Source: an uncultured Bacilli bacterium
Lineage (GTDB): Bacteria > Bacillota_I > Bacilli_A > ML615J-28 > CAG-313
Direction of reading: 5' to 3'
Assembly (NCBI GenBank): GCA_934140285.1
Contig: CAKPBI010000005.1
Coordinates: 76,805-140,804, forward strand
DNA length: 64,000 nucleotides
Shown here: positions 49,992 to 58,296 of the stretch, piece after piece
How the letters are laid out: each line of letters starts with the position of its first letter
Position numbering within the stretch: the stretch's first letter is position 1
Program-made: the position numbers and the translations under genes
Notes under the pieces: generated by a model
Told to the model about the DNA's origin: nothing
Database searches by the model: none
Seen by the model: the letters and a program-made list of their open reading frames with translations, nothing else

Positions 49992-52560
49992 ACACGTATT
50001 ATTAGCATTTATTTTTGTTTTTTGTTTGTCATTTGTAGGATGTAACAAAAAAGAACCAAAACCTTCAGATGAACAAAAAGAACCAACTGAACATGTACAT
50101 TCATTTGGAGATTGGATTACGGTAATTGAACCAAGTTGTGAAACTAAAGGAATGAGAAAACATGAATGTAGTGAATGTGGAGAAATTGAAAATGAATCAA
50201 TTGAAGCTTTAGGCCATGATTTATCTGAAGCAACTTGTTCATCAAAAGCAAAATGCAGTATTTGTGGTGAAAAGATTGGTGAATTTGCAGATCACAAATA
50301 TAGTGAATGGGAAGTAATAAATGAAGCAACTTGTATGACTACAGGACTTCGCACTCATAAATGTGTATGGTGTGGTAAAGTAGAAAACGACATTATCCCT
50401 TCTCCTGAACATATATATTCAAATTGGAAAATATTACAAAGTGCAACATGTATTGAAACTGGATTAAGAGAGCATACTTGTAGTGTAGGTGGTGAAACCG
50501 TTCGTGAGGTTATCCCTGTTATCGATCATACCTTTAATGATTGGGTTATTGAAGATCCAGCAACATGCATAAAAGAAGGTAGTAGAAAACATCAATGTTC
50601 TTATTGTGAATTAAGTGAAGTAGAAACAATTAAGATGATTGATCACAATTATAAAGACCCTGTTAACGTTGTAGAAGCAACATGTTTAGAAGTTGGTGTG
50701 AAAAAATATATATGCTCAATATGTAATCATGAAAAGGAAGAAGTTACTGAAACGCTAGAACACAACTTTGTTGATGAAGTGTGTACAAAATGCAAAACAA
50801 GAACAGCAGATTATGAACATATATTGTCAATAATAGATAAAGTTCAAATTGAAGTAAATGAAAATGATGGTGTTGTCTTACCACAAAACATTGATGGTGT
50901 TGAAATTACATGGATAAGTCATAGCCAAGACATTGTATTAGATGATGGTACATTGTTTGCAGCAAAATTTGTAAGAAACGCAAACATGGAAGCAACTTTT
51001 AATTACAATGGTAAAGTATATCATCACAATTTTGAAATAGAAATTCCTGTAGTTGATGTTAGAGGAATTGACTTCTGTTGGAGTATTTTTTATTCTAAGA
51101 AAGTTATAGATAACACATATTCAGATTTAGCTTTTATAACTAAAAACTATGGAGAATGTACAGTATATAAATATACTACTTCAAATCCTAACATAATTAG
51201 TGAAACAGGTAATGTACATTTAAAACTTTATGATCAAAAAGCTACAGTAAGTTGTTACTTACAACTTGGCAAAGTAATCAATAAATATGAAAAAGTTGTA
51301 ACAGTAAAAGGATTTAATGAAAAACAACGTGTAGATCTTGTTCTTGAATGGTTACCTTCAGTTATTGAAGAATTAAAGAACGGAACAAGAACAACATTAC
51401 CAATTACTCATGATGAATATGGAACAACAATCAATTGGTTCTGCATGGAACCTGGTATTATAGCAGGAAACGGTGTATTTGTTAAACCATTAACTAAAAA
51501 GGATTTAACTCTTGAATGTTCAGTAGTATTAAACGGATCAAGTGGTCAAACAATATTTAATCTTGAACAAGTTGGTGGAGATACATCAGAATTAGATCAA
51601 CTAAGAGAATGGATTAAAGGTCAAATTCCATCAAGAATTATGGGAACTAAAAACTTTGTTTTAGACAATGATGCATTAGATTATCAAATTAGAACCAACA
51701 GCGGTGGTGTATTAAATCTAATTGATGGCTCAACTCCTTCAGTAGATCGTTCAATGCTAATAGATATTAACAGAAATGATTGGAAAAATCGTTTCTGGGG
51801 TTCTGGATATCTTGGAACAAATTATCATCCATTTGTTTCCCAAGAAATCCTCAATGAAATGATGTATAATGGTTACCTACTACCTAATGAACAAAATATT
51901 GTTTGGATTACTGTTCATGAAAGTGGAATGCCAAGAGCGAACAATGATGCTAAATTACTAGCTGATGTACAAATGGATACCGCAACAGGAAAAAGATCAC
52001 GCGAAGCATCTTGGAATTATCAAGTTGATGAAAACATGATTTACCAAAGTTTTGAAGATGAAGTCATTTGTTGGCATGCAGGTGATGGAACTGCAACAAT
52101 CGGTAATGGAAATAATAATAGTATTGGAATTGAAATGTGTATTAATGAAGATGGCAGTTATGAAGGTGCAATGAGACATGATGCAAAACTTATCGCCATG
52201 CTTTTACACAAATATAATTTATCACTAGCTAATGTAAAACGTCATTATGATTGGAGTGGAAAGATTTGTCCTAACTATATGATAACTCAAGGAAGATGGC
52301 TTGAATTCTTAGGATTAGTAGATAAAGAATATACTGCGATGAAACTATTAAAAGGTAAAAAGGTAACATGGACAGTTACTACAGATACTTGTGATAACAC
52401 AGAGGAAGTATTAGACACATACTTTACTCATGCTGCAAGTACAATTTATATTGCTAAAAACGTAAATCAAAAAACAGTTCTTCATATAACTATGCAAGTA
52501 GAATATGAAGGGCAAATCTTATCACATACAAGTGATTTAACTTTATATCCAGAAAAATAA
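49981..52560 (+). CDS. Lipoprotein zinc amidase (N-acetylmuramoyl-L-alanine amidase) with Cys-rich repeats
   Basis: The product (859 aa) has a lipobox (FVGC). Residues about 38-275 hold six to seven repeats of about 39 residues, H-x-x-x-x-W...AxC...G...C-x-x-C-G/N, the same design as the HxYGxW repeats of the 1728-residue lipoprotein. Ig-like segments follow (about 280-530). The C-terminal Amidase_2 domain is visible from about 615: zinc ligands His in ITVHESG, His in VKRHYDW, and Cys in KICPNY (the usual H-H-C/D set), with the IGIEMCINEDGSYE strand between. The active centre looks intact, so it should cut the amide between N-acetylmuramic acid and L-alanine. A possible role is wall turnover or cell separation. 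The link to the metallophosphatase upstream is unexplained. Confidence 0.88.
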   Translation: MKFKHVLLAFIFVFCLSFVGCNKKEPKPSDEQKEPTEHVHSFGDWITVIEPSCETKGMRKHECSECGEIENESIEALGHDLSEATCSSKAKCSICGEKIGEFADHKYSEWEVINEATCMTTGLRTHKCVWCGKVENDIIPSPEHIYSNWKILQSATCIETGLREHTCSVGGETVREVIPVIDHTFNDWVIEDPATCIKEGSRKHQCSYCELSEVETIKMIDHNYKDPVNVVEATCLEVGVKKYICSICNHEKEEVTETLEHNFVDEVCTKCKTRTADYEHILSIIDKVQIEVNENDGVVLPQNIDGVEITWISHSQDIVLDDGTLFAAKFVRNANMEATFNYNGKVYHHNFEIEIPVVDVRGIDFCWSIFYSKKVIDNTYSDLAFITKNYGECTVYKYTTSNPNIISETGNVHLKLYDQKATVSCYLQLGKVINKYEKVVTVKGFNEKQRVDLVLEWLPSVIEELKNGTRTTLPITHDEYGTTINWFCMEPGIIAGNGVFVKPLTKKDLTLECSVVLNGSSGQTIFNLEQVGGDTSELDQLREWIKGQIPSRIMGTKNFVLDNDALDYQIRTNSGGVLNLIDGSTPSVDRSMLIDINRNDWKNRFWGSGYLGTNYHPFVSQEILNEMMYNGYLLPNEQNIVWITVHESGMPRANNDAKLLADVQMDTATGKRSREASWNYQVDENMIYQSFEDEVICWHAGDGTATIGNGNNNSIGIEMCINEDGSYEGAMRHDAKLIAMLLHKYNLSLANVKRHYDWSGKICPNYMITQGRWLEFLGLVDKEYTAMKLLKGKKVTWTVTTDTCDNTEEVLDTYFTHAASTIYIAKNVNQKTVLHITMQVEYEGQILSHTSDLTLYPEK

Positions 52561-52575
52561 AAGGGGGAATTTATT

Positions 52576-53490
52576 TTGTTAAACAAATATTTAAAAATTA
52601 ATCCAGAAATTGCAGAAGCTCTAGAGAAAGGTGAACCAGTGGTTGCTCTTGAATCAACAATCATATCTCATGGTATGCCATATCCAAAAAACGTTGAAAC
52701 TGCATTAAATTGTGAAAAAATTATTCGTGAGAACGGAGCTCATCCTGCAACAATAGCAATAATTGATGGTCAAATGATTGTCGGCTTAACTAAAGAAGAA
52801 ATTGAATTTATTGGGAAAAATGGAAAAGATGTAATAAAAACTTCTCGCCGTGATTTACCAATTATCTTATCTAAAGGACTTAATGGTGCAACAACTGTCG
52901 CAACAACTATGTATATTGCAAGTCTTGCTGGTATTGAGGTTTTCGCAACCGGTGGTATTGGTGGAGTTCATCGTGGAGTAGAAGAAACAATGGATGTCTC
53001 AGCGGATTTAGAAGAACTTGCTGTAACACCTGTTTGTGTTGTATGTGCAGGAGCAAAAGCAATCCTTGATTTACCACGTACTTTGGAATATCTTGAAACC
53101 AAAGGAGTACCAGTAATTGGATATCAAACTGAATACTTACCAGCTTTCTATACAAGAAGAAGTCCATATAAAGTAAGTTATAAGATGGATAATCCACAAG
53201 AAATTGCAGAAATGTTAAAAGCTAAATGGGCTATTGGATTAATTGGTGGAGTACTTGTTACAAATCCTATCCCTGAGGAGTATTCTCTTGATGAACATGA
53301 AATGAATGAAGCAATTGATAAAGCTTTAGTACTTATGAAAGAACAAGGTATTAAAGGAAAAGATACTACTCCATTCTTGTTAAAGACAATAGTTGAACTA
53401 ACTCATGGTGACAGTTTAGAATCAAATATTCAATTAGTATATAATAACTGTAAACTTGCAGCACATATTGCTGAAGAATATGTTAAATGA
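52576..53490 (+). CDS. psuG: Pseudouridine-5'-phosphate glycosidase PsuG
   Basis: The product (304 aa) matches the PsuG/IndA family: VVALESTIISHGMPYPKN near residue 22, the GLTKEEIEFI segment, the lysine-bearing KTSRRDLP block near 92, GATTVATTMYIA near 105, FATGGIGGVHRG near 127 and SADLEEL near 143. It splits pseudouridine monophosphate into uracil and ribose 5-phosphate. The start is a TTG codon (52576), supported by AAGGGGG eight bases before it; the next methionine lies inside the conserved core. It lies 15 bases after the amidase gene with no terminator between. No psuK kinase is visible beside it. Confidence 0.96.
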   Translation: MLNKYLKINPEIAEALEKGEPVVALESTIISHGMPYPKNVETALNCEKIIRENGAHPATIAIIDGQMIVGLTKEEIEFIGKNGKDVIKTSRRDLPIILSKGLNGATTVATTMYIASLAGIEVFATGGIGGVHRGVEETMDVSADLEELAVTPVCVVCAGAKAILDLPRTLEYLETKGVPVIGYQTEYLPAFYTRRSPYKVSYKMDNPQEIAEMLKAKWAIGLIGGVLVTNPIPEEYSLDEHEMNEAIDKALVLMKEQGIKGKDTTPFLLKTIVELTHGDSLESNIQLVYNNCKLAAHIAEEYVK

Positions 53491-54170
53491 AAAAAATAGT
53501 TCTATCACTAAAACACCTAATTGTTTTAATATGGTTATTCTTAGTTTTACTAATATTCAAAATAACAACAAACTTTAAGTTTAAAAATGGATCATCATTA
53601 GTTTTTGTGGGATTATTAATTATTGTTCCATTGTTTGTATATATTTACTCATATATATGGTCAAAGAAAATAAGAAAACAAAATAAAAGTTTAAGCCTTG
53701 GTTACTATACCCAAATTGAAAAAGATGTAAAAACCCAAAAATTTCAAAATAACTTCTTAACTAAAGTAAAGGAACTAGGCCTTGAATATAAATTTAATGA
53801 TCAAAAAGATAGACTATTGATAAATATTTATAACAATGATTTTGAAATAATGAATATAGATTTTACAGGAACATCATCTAATGTTCAAATTGTCAATACT
53901 AATATTGTTTATCATTTCTATTATTCCAACCAAATTGATGAATTTACAAAATATGATTTAAGAAATTTTGAATATAAAGAAACAACCGTTTTATATACTA
54001 AAATATTAGAACTTTTAGAAAAACTAATTAATCAAGAGTATACATACACGCAATCAAAAAAACAAAAAACCTTGGTTAATTCAACAACCAAAGAAATAAT
54101 TTATGATGTTAAGTTAAATAAAAAACTCTATAAGTATTATAAAAAGGAAATAAAACAAATAACATTATAA
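53487..54170 (+). CDS. Hypothetical two-helix membrane protein coupled to psuG
   Basis: The 227-residue product starts within the psuG stop (ATGA overlap), a clear sign of translational coupling. Two helices stand at the N-terminus (about 9-27 and 35-57), followed by a basic KKIRKQNKS junction and a soluble domain of about 165 residues with mixed alpha/beta pattern, very rich in Lys, Tyr and Asn. I do not recognise the family. The coupling to psuG is probably positional; no nucleoside transporter or kinase motif is visible. A bidirectional terminator follows the stop. Confidence 0.68.
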   Translation: MKKIVLSLKHLIVLIWLFLVLLIFKITTNFKFKNGSSLVFVGLLIIVPLFVYIYSYIWSKKIRKQNKSLSLGYYTQIEKDVKTQKFQNNFLTKVKELGLEYKFNDQKDRLLINIYNNDFEIMNIDFTGTSSNVQIVNTNIVYHFYYSNQIDEFTKYDLRNFEYKETTVLYTKILELLEKLINQEYTYTQSKKQKTLVNSTTKEIIYDVKLNKKLYKYYKKEIKQITL

Positions 54171-54171
54171 A

Positions 54172-54212
54172 AAAAGTCCCATAGGAACCTTGTTACCTAT
54201 GGGATTTTAATT
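54172..54212. terminator. Bidirectional terminator between convergent genes
   Basis: TCCCATAGG/CCTATGGGA stem around a 10-base loop, with A-rich sequence on one side and T-rich sequence on the other. It serves both the plus-strand membrane protein gene and the minus-strand GDPD-like gene. Confidence 0.85.
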
Positions 54213-54923
54213 TGGTTTATATTCTTCCAAACCAACTGTATATATATAATCTAATTGCATATCACTTAATAATAGGGCTCCAACAGGATCATTAATATTA
54301 TATGTTCCACATTTGATTCTATTGTCATGACATAGTCCTATAAAGTCGGTAGAAAGTTTGTTTACAGGAAGAGATATATCAATGTGATATTTAATAGCAT
54401 CGAAGAATAATTGATCACTATATTCTTTAGCACGTATTTCTAGTTTTATGTGTAAATTCAATTTACGAATTTGTTTTAAATACTTCATATCATTAGATAT
54501 AATTTTTGTAAGGTTAATCATATTTAGAGATTCAATTTCATTTATTAATTGCTCGATTTCTAATCTTCCAATTGGTGGATGTAGTTCTAAACAAGCAAAT
54601 TTATGATATCTATTACAAAGAGACATAAAAGTCTTTAAACTAACTACTGATGATAAATCATTTTCACCAAATCTAATTTTCTTAAGATCTTCATATTTAC
54701 TTAAACTAATATGAATCTTTTCATTTGCCATCTTTCTTAAATCACGATATCGTGAAGTAACAATCACACGATCAATAGTGAAACGAATATCACACTTTAT
54801 ACCATAATACATTCTATTACAACTTGCTAGAAAAGCTGCATAACTATTATCAGGTTCTAAGTATCCACATCCACCATCACTAATTAGTCGTGTACGTTTA
54901 CTATCAATCTTAATTATATCCAT
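54207..54923 (-). CDS. GDPD-fold protein with degenerate catalytic residues
   Basis: The product (238 aa from the ATG at 54923, which sits 7 bases after AGAGGT) resembles glycerophosphodiester phosphodiesterases. The N-terminal signature positions read LISDGGCGYLEPDN where HR-G-x-x-x-x-PEN is usual. KCDIRFTIDRVIV stands for ExDVxxTxDxxxV, and SRYRDL stands for the HDxxL catalytic His. The end (YNINDPVGALL, QLDYIYTVG) matches the VNDPxxA and GVDxIxTD strands. So the TIM-barrel framework remains, but the first His/Arg pair, one metal-binding Glu and the acid/base His are all replaced. It is probably a non-enzymatic homologue, perhaps a binding protein. It is alone on its strand. Confidence 0.7.
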   Translation of the reverse strand: MDIIKIDSKRTRLISDGGCGYLEPDNSYAAFLASCNRMYYGIKCDIRFTIDRVIVTSRYRDLRKMANEKIHISLSKYEDLKKIRFGENDLSSVVSLKTFMSLCNRYHKFACLELHPPIGRLEIEQLINEIESLNMINLTKIISNDMKYLKQIRKLNLHIKLEIRAKEYSDQLFFDAIKYHIDISLPVNKLSTDFIGLCHDNRIKCGTYNINDPVGALLLSDMQLDYIYTVGLEEYKPN

Positions 54924-54953
54924 AAACATACCTCTAAATATTTGTCTATTGTT

Positions 54954-54959
54954 ATTATA
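54954..54959 (-). promoter_or_regulatory. Likely -10 of the GDPD-like gene
   Basis: Minus strand TATAAT at 54954-54959; no good -35 is visible at 17 bases. Confidence 0.4.
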
Positions 54960-55021
54960 ACATAATTTATTTGATTAAAACTGGAGATTGCTTTTTGTTT
55001 TCTTTTAATATTAATAAATGT

Positions 55022-55027
55022 TATAAT
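55022..55027 (+). promoter_or_regulatory. Likely -10 of the SpoU methyltransferase gene
   Basis: TATAAT at 55022-55027, 21 bases before the ATG. The -35 (TTTCTT) is weak. Confidence 0.4.
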
Positions 55028-55047
55028 TTATCAAAGAGGTTAAAACT

Positions 55048-55767
55048 ATGGTTAAAAAATATAAACATGATAGTAAAGTTAGTTATGCATTAGGAACAAC
55101 ACTAACATTTGAACTATTAAAATATAAATCAAACTTAGTCACTAAGATATATATACATCCTAATTTAAACAAGGATGAAACTTATACTAAATTAATTAAT
55201 GAATGTAATAAATATAACATACCCTATGAAGAAAGTGCAAAGGTATTTAATATTTTGTCAGATAAAGAAAATTGCTATGTAATAGGTGAATTTACAAAAT
55301 ATAATAGTGAATTAGAAAATGATAATCACATTGTTTTAGTAAATCCATCTGATGCTGGAAACATGGGAACAATTATGCGTAGTTCCTTAGGATTTGGTAT
55401 AAAAAATATCGCAATCATAAAGCCAGCTGTAGATATATTTAATCCTAAGGTAGTAAGAAGTTCAATGGGGGCCTTATTTGGTATTAATGTTAAATATTAT
55501 GATTCATTTGAAGATTACCAAAATGAATTTAAAGATCATAATATATATACTTTAATGCTTCAAGCAAAAGTAAATTTAAGTGAAGTTGAAAATACAAATC
55601 AAAAATATTCATTAGTTTTTGGAAACGAAGCAACAGGACTTCCTAAAAAGTTCTTAAATATAGGTACACCAGTTATTATTAAACATACTAGTAACATTGA
55701 TAGTTTAAATCTTCCTATCGCTGTCAGCATTACTTTGTATGAATTTACTAAACATAATTTTAAGTAG
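55048..55767 (+). CDS. TrmH/SpoU-family RNA 2'-O-methyltransferase
   Basis: The product (239 aa) is a SPOUT methyltransferase that forms a knotted SAM site. Motif 1 is NPSDAGNMGTIMRSSLGFG near residue 105 (the Asn-x-Gly-x-x-x-Arg block), motif 2 is FGNEATGLP near 190, and motif 3 is IDSLNLPIAVSITLYE near 218. The first 90 residues form a small substrate-binding domain. The target is a tRNA or rRNA ribose, not assignable by eye. The stop is 6 bases before the rsuA-like gene, so they are co-transcribed. Confidence 0.92.
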   Translation: MVKKYKHDSKVSYALGTTLTFELLKYKSNLVTKIYIHPNLNKDETYTKLINECNKYNIPYEESAKVFNILSDKENCYVIGEFTKYNSELENDNHIVLVNPSDAGNMGTIMRSSLGFGIKNIAIIKPAVDIFNPKVVRSSMGALFGINVKYYDSFEDYQNEFKDHNIYTLMLQAKVNLSEVENTNQKYSLVFGNEATGLPKKFLNIGTPVIIKHTSNIDSLNLPIAVSITLYEFTKHNFK

Positions 55768-55773
55768 GTTTTT

Positions 55774-56481
55774 ATGCGTTTAGATAAATATATATCAGAC
55801 ATGGTAACTTCTTCACGAAAGGAAGCCAAGAAATTAATCAATAAAAAAAGAGTTAAAGTAAATGGAGAAATAATTTTAGACGAAGGGTATAAAGTAAATG
55901 AACATAATGATATAATTATGATAGATGAAAAACAAATTATATATCAACAATTTCATTACTATATTTTGAATAAACCTAAAGGTCTAGTTACATCAACAAT
56001 TGATGAAAATCCCACAGTAATGTCTTTAATACATGAATATCCTAAGTATAATTTAGCCCCTGTTGGAAGACTTGATAAAGACACTGAAGGTTTGTTATTA
56101 ATAACTGATGATGGAATATTATCACATTTATTAACATCACCAAAGCATCATGTTGATAAGACTTACTATGTAGAGTTATTAAAGGATATATCAATTTCTG
56201 ATATTCAAAAATTAGAAGAAGGCATAATTCTAGATGATGGATATAAAACAAAAGAAGCAAGGGTAAAAATGATTTCCCCAAAAACTATTGAGTTAACAAT
56301 TCATGAGGGGAAGTACCATCAAGTAAAAAGAATGTTAGAAAGTGTTAATAATAAGGTAACTTATTTAAAAAGAATATCCTTTGGCCCCTTAAATTTAGGT
56401 AACTTAGAGTTAGGTACTTACCGAGAATTAACGGAAAAAGAAGTAGAAATATTAAATAAAATAAAAAATAAGTCAAACTAA
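55774..56481 (+). CDS. rsuA: 16S rRNA pseudouridine synthase, RsuA family
   Basis: The product (235 aa) has an N-terminal S4 domain (MRLDKYISDMVTSSRKEAKK) and the RsuA/RluB catalytic block GRLDKDTEGLLLITDDG near residue 97, with the catalytic Asp in R-L-D. Then come a KTYYVEL strand, EGKYHQVKRMLE near 177 and the KRISFGPLNLG ending. Such enzymes make pseudouridine 516 of 16S rRNA or a related site. A TTTTT-rich terminator shared with the convergent yidD gene overlaps both ends; the two genes overlap by 4 bases. Confidence 0.93.
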   Translation: MRLDKYISDMVTSSRKEAKKLINKKRVKVNGEIILDEGYKVNEHNDIIMIDEKQIIYQQFHYYILNKPKGLVTSTIDENPTVMSLIHEYPKYNLAPVGRLDKDTEGLLLITDDGILSHLLTSPKHHVDKTYYVELLKDISISDIQKLEEGIILDDGYKTKEARVKMISPKTIELTIHEGKYHQVKRMLESVNNKVTYLKRISFGPLNLGNLELGTYRELTEKEVEILNKIKNKSN

Positions 56482-56497
56482 TTAGTTTGACTTTTTG
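56470..56497. terminator. Bidirectional terminator of rsuA and yidD
   Basis: AAGTCAAAC/GTTTGACTT around TAATTA, with A-rich and T-rich flanks. It overlaps the stop codons of both convergent genes. Confidence 0.9.
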
Positions 56498-57215
56498 TTA
56501 CAAAATAATTGATACTGTAATTTTCTTTATATTTTTCAGAATGTCCAACATATCTAATACCACCAATTAAGTAGTTTTCAATATATTCAAAAACTTCTTT
56601 ATAATTTAAATTAATATCTTTTTTCTTTACCATTTGTTTAAATAAGTAAAGTTTTTCATGAAACATTTGCATTTGTAAATCTGTCATAGTCGAAGAAGTG
56701 ATTTCTTCAAATATGAAATGATAATCATCATCAGTTAAAGTTGTTGGATAAATTCTAACATACCTAGAATCAATTGAATCTTCTTTGTATTTAGGATTAA
56801 ATTGTAAATATTGCTTTAAATCATCAATACTTGTAATTTTATCTTTTAAATAATATGGTCCGAAAGAACTCTCATAAATTAAAGTGATGTAATCATCAAT
56901 CTCCATAAGTGGATGATTTAAATAGTTCTTCTTAAGGTATGTCATAAAAACAATAAGTTCTTTACGTCGCTTTTTTAGTTCTTTCTTTTCTTTACTATTT
57001 AAGGGAACGGGGTCATAAACTTTCTTAGTTAGGGGATTACATCGAATAATTCTAAATAGAGTTAAAAACGAAGCTTTGAAAAAATTAAATTTCTCATAAC
57101 AACCGATTGCGTAATTTGAACAAGTTGGATAATGTTTACATCTACCACTACCGATTAATTCTTTATTTTGTTGATACTTTTTAATGCATTTAATTGCAAA
57201 ACTATTTAACGACAT
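56478..57215 (-). CDS. yidD: YidD-family protein with a long C-terminal extension
   Basis: The product (245 aa from the ATG at 57215) begins with a YidD domain of about 80 residues: KCIKKYQQNK, CKHYPTCSNYAIGC with its cysteines, and FRIIRCNPL followed by YDPVP. YidD aids insertion of membrane proteins by YidC. The usual protein is about 70-110 residues; here about 165 more follow, rich in Lys, Tyr, Asp and helix-forming segments, with no family I recognise. The further-upstream ATG (57260) lies in the promoter (57232-57260), so the start is 57215, served by AGGGTGAT. No rnpA, rpmH or yidC gene is adjacent, unlike the common arrangement. Confidence 0.88.
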   Translation of the reverse strand: MSLNSFAIKCIKKYQQNKELIGSGRCKHYPTCSNYAIGCYEKFNFFKASFLTLFRIIRCNPLTKKVYDPVPLNSKEKKELKKRRKELIVFMTYLKKNYLNHPLMEIDDYITLIYESSFGPYYLKDKITSIDDLKQYLQFNPKYKEDSIDSRYVRIYPTTLTDDDYHFIFEEITSSTMTDLQMQMFHEKLYLFKQMVKKKDINLNYKEVFEYIENYLIGGIRYVGHSEKYKENYSINYFVTKSQTN

Positions 57216-57231
57216 ATTATCACCCTTAAAT

Positions 57232-57260
57232 ATTATACTAAAAAATTGTTTTTTTTGCAA
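57232..57260 (-). promoter_or_regulatory. Promoter of the yidD gene
   Basis: Minus strand TTGCAA (57255-57260), exactly 17 bases, TATAAT (57232-57237). It fixes the translation start at 57215. Confidence 0.85.
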
Positions 57261-57295
57261 GGTATTAAATCATTTGAATTGGTAAAAATAATAGT

Positions 57296-57892
57296 ATGAA
57301 AATAGTGATTTTACTTTTATTAACATTTATAATTATATTATTTGTTTTGTTATTTACAAAAATAAAAATTAATATATATAAACGTCATAGTTACGAAGCA
57401 TATATTGAAATTATTTTATTTAAAATTTTTAAAAAAAGAATAAACATTAATAAAATAATTCAAGATTATATGGTTGGACATAGTAATATCAGTAACATAA
57501 GAAATACTTTAACTAACATCACCATAGTACTAAATCGAAAAGCAACTATAAAAAAATTGTTAAACAAAATAAATATTGATAAAGTTACCTTTATATCTAG
57601 GTTTACCTCAACAAATGAACTAATATTTCCATATGAGGGATCAGTTAATTGGTTATTAATTAGTTTTTTAAAAAGATTTTTAAATACAACATTTGGACAT
57701 GTAAAAAATGAATATTATCAAATATATATGTTAGCTGATAATAGTAATGGATTTGACATAGATATAACATTTGGAATTTTTCTATACAAACTCATTCCCA
57801 TAATTTTATCTAATTATAAAAAAATAAAAAATCTCTATCAAAATTTAAAGAAAGAAGAAAAGATTTATGGAAAACTCAAGTCAACCAGTTAA
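57296..57892 (+). CDS. ytfI: DUF2953-like membrane protein (YtfI type)
   Basis: The 198-residue product has one N-terminal helix (about 2-20, VILLLLTFIIILFVLLF) followed by basic, beta-rich sequence. It has a FISRFTSTNELIFPYEGSVNWLL core and a late hydrophobic stretch (FGIFLYKLIPIIL). The layout fits DUF2953/YtfI. The 26-base overlap with a YtfJ/GerW gene matches the ytfI-ytfJ pair of Bacillus and supports the call. No clear ribosome site precedes the ATG. The function in Bacillus is not established. Confidence 0.65.
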   Translation: MKIVILLLLTFIIILFVLLFTKIKINIYKRHSYEAYIEIILFKIFKKRININKIIQDYMVGHSNISNIRNTLTNITIVLNRKATIKKLLNKINIDKVTFISRFTSTNELIFPYEGSVNWLLISFLKRFLNTTFGHVKNEYYQIYMLADNSNGFDIDITFGIFLYKLIPIILSNYKKIKNLYQNLKKEEKIYGKLKSTS

Positions 57893-58268
57893 CAATTTAT
57901 TAGAAACTGTAATGCATCAGTTACAAGAACTTACTGATGTAAATATTATTATAGGAAATCGTATTGAATACAATAATATTTGTGTAATCCCCGTATCAAA
58001 AGTAAAATGTGGATTCATAAGTGGTGGTGTTGATCAGAAAAAAGAAAGAAGAGGAGATTTAGTAAATCCATTTGGAGGTGGAGCAGGAGGTAGTTTAAAT
58101 ATTATTCCTGTTGCCTTTTTAGCCTTTGTTGATAATGATGTCAAAATACTTCATTTAGATGATAGTACCCACACCCTAGAAAAAATAATTGACTTCATAC
58201 CTTCAACAATTTCAACAATTATAAAATCCGTAAAAAAAGAAAAAAAGGAATATACAATAGAAAAATAG
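57867..58268 (+). CDS. ytfJ: GerW/YtfJ-family protein
   Basis: The product (133 aa) shows the GerW (YtfJ) signature: an N-terminal helix with LLETVMHQLQELTDVN, then VIPVSKVKCGFISGGV near residue 45. A glycine-rich loop GGGAGGSLNIIPVAFL lies near 72, with a strand pair ending in VKILHLD. In Bacillus, YtfJ/GerW is made in spore development and helps germination. No other sporulation gene is visible in this window. The gene overlaps the ytfI-type gene and is followed by a terminator. Confidence 0.88.
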   Translation: MENSSQPVNNLLETVMHQLQELTDVNIIIGNRIEYNNICVIPVSKVKCGFISGGVDQKKERRGDLVNPFGGGAGGSLNIIPVAFLAFVDNDVKILHLDDSTHTLEKIIDFIPSTISTIIKSVKKEKKEYTIEK

Positions 58269-58296
58269 GCACATATAATGTGCCTATTCTATTTTT
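58260..58296. terminator. Bidirectional terminator between ytfJ and the MBL gene
   Basis: AATAGGCACA/TGTGCCTATT around TATAA (58264-58288), with A-run and T-run flanks. It reaches into the end of the minus-strand gene. Confidence 0.88.

Noticed and set aside
53487..53490. Reassignment of TGA to tryptophan (Mycoplasma code)
   Set aside because: psuG ends at TGA exactly at the family's normal length and the next gene starts in the same ATGA; tryptophans elsewhere are TGG.
57216..57260. yidD starting at 57260
   Set aside because: The segment contains a near-consensus promoter, so it cannot be coding in the same transcript; ATG at 57215 has AGGGTGAT.
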